From contig NZ_PKIZ01000005.1 of assembly GCF_002847825.1 (NCBI RefSeq), forward strand, positions 55,597 to 119,596: a stretch of 64,000 nucleotides of DNA, read 5' to 3'. The notes beneath the pieces are model-generated. The model worked only from the letters and a program-made list of their open reading frames with translations, was not told where the DNA came from and made no database searches. Below, in pieces: positions 63,871 through 64,000 of the stretch. The stretch comes from Kytococcus schroeteri (GTDB taxonomy: Bacteria > Actinomycetota > Actinomycetes > Actinomycetales > Dermatophilaceae). The position numbers and the translations under genes are program-made. Each line of letters opens with the position of its first letter. The first letter of the stretch is position 1.

Positions 63871-64000
63871 CGGGCTCCATGTCGGTGGGCTGGTGGCGCC
63901 GTCAGGCTAGCTGTGATGTCCAGGGACGTTGTTGCGTGACTCGCTGACAGGTGAAGGCCTCCTGTTGCGAGAGTGGAGCTGTCTAAGAACCGCTGCACGC
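63871..64000. other. Right-edge non-coding sequence
   Basis: The upstream region of the ligase gene. It should hold the leftward promoter, for which TAGCCT on the minus strand near 63907 is a candidate -10. No gene or repeat is visible before the window ends. Confidence 0.35.

Noticed and set aside
63920..64000. Possible end of an insertion sequence at the right edge
   Set aside because: No terminal inverted repeat or transposase sequence is visible before the window ends.

Overview
The window is very GC-rich, uses many GTG starts, and packs genes into 4-bp (ATGA/GTGA) overlaps. This points to an actinobacterium, probably of the order Micrococcales; a Dermacoccaceae/Kytococcus-like origin is a guess. 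Much of the gene order matches the conserved actinobacterial block that in Mycobacterium tuberculosis runs from about Rv3627c (dacB) to Rv3683, followed by dnaX/recR and tadA/upp neighbourhoods. Annotation rests on reading motifs, start sites and overlaps, not on database searches.

Layout. 0-9.4 kb: partial dacB and divergent ppa, a lipoprotein, tRNA-Thr, then a minus-strand operon marR-tmk-holB-hydrolase, an AIM24 protein, a dimethylargininase and a TPM-domain protein. 9.4-16 kb: a polysaccharide-deacetylase-like lipoprotein, a trans-sulfuration PLP enzyme, a TipA-type MerR regulator with its promoter, a repeat cluster, and topA. 16-21 kb: an accessory zone (broken fic gene, secreted metzincin, lipoproteins, secreted protein, orphan antitoxin) around a conserved methyltransferase. 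21-29.5 kb: PIG-L deacetylase, TetR/GAP-family pair with twin operators, Lrp/LysE pair, LemA/DUF3137 operon, MrfA-type helicase. 29.5-34 kb: a complete minus-strand Tad pilus operon (cpaE-tadA-tadB-tadC-flp-tadE-tadG). 34-45 kb: degenerate Fic protein, holin-like protein, nudL-nth, divergent crp, an MBL/NUDIX/RidA/DUF4177 operon, bifunctional penicillin-binding protein, YqeY, phosphoesterase, SDR. 45-51 kb: aspartate kinase, YceI under twin operators, VOC protein, and a cobalamin-riboswitch-controlled ABC uptake system. 51-55.4 kb: tRNA-Pro, recR, dnaX, SRP RNA, tRNA-Ser. 55.4-64 kb: two stand-alone LytR_C proteins, HerA-like ATPase, SRPBCC protein, tRNA-Ser, tadA/upp, PH-domain protein, def and an O-antigen-ligase-like membrane protein.

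The most unusual structures are not genes. One is a 66-bp, exactly 22-codon hairpin-forming sequence present twice, identically and in frame, in the dnaX linker. The second is a symmetric cluster of six copies of a 10-bp motif (GCACGGGAAA and its inverse) at about 20-bp spacing between topA and the MerR gene. The third is a 9-bp tandem repeat that carries both a Shine-Dalgarno-like sequence and the ATG of a secreted metalloprotease.
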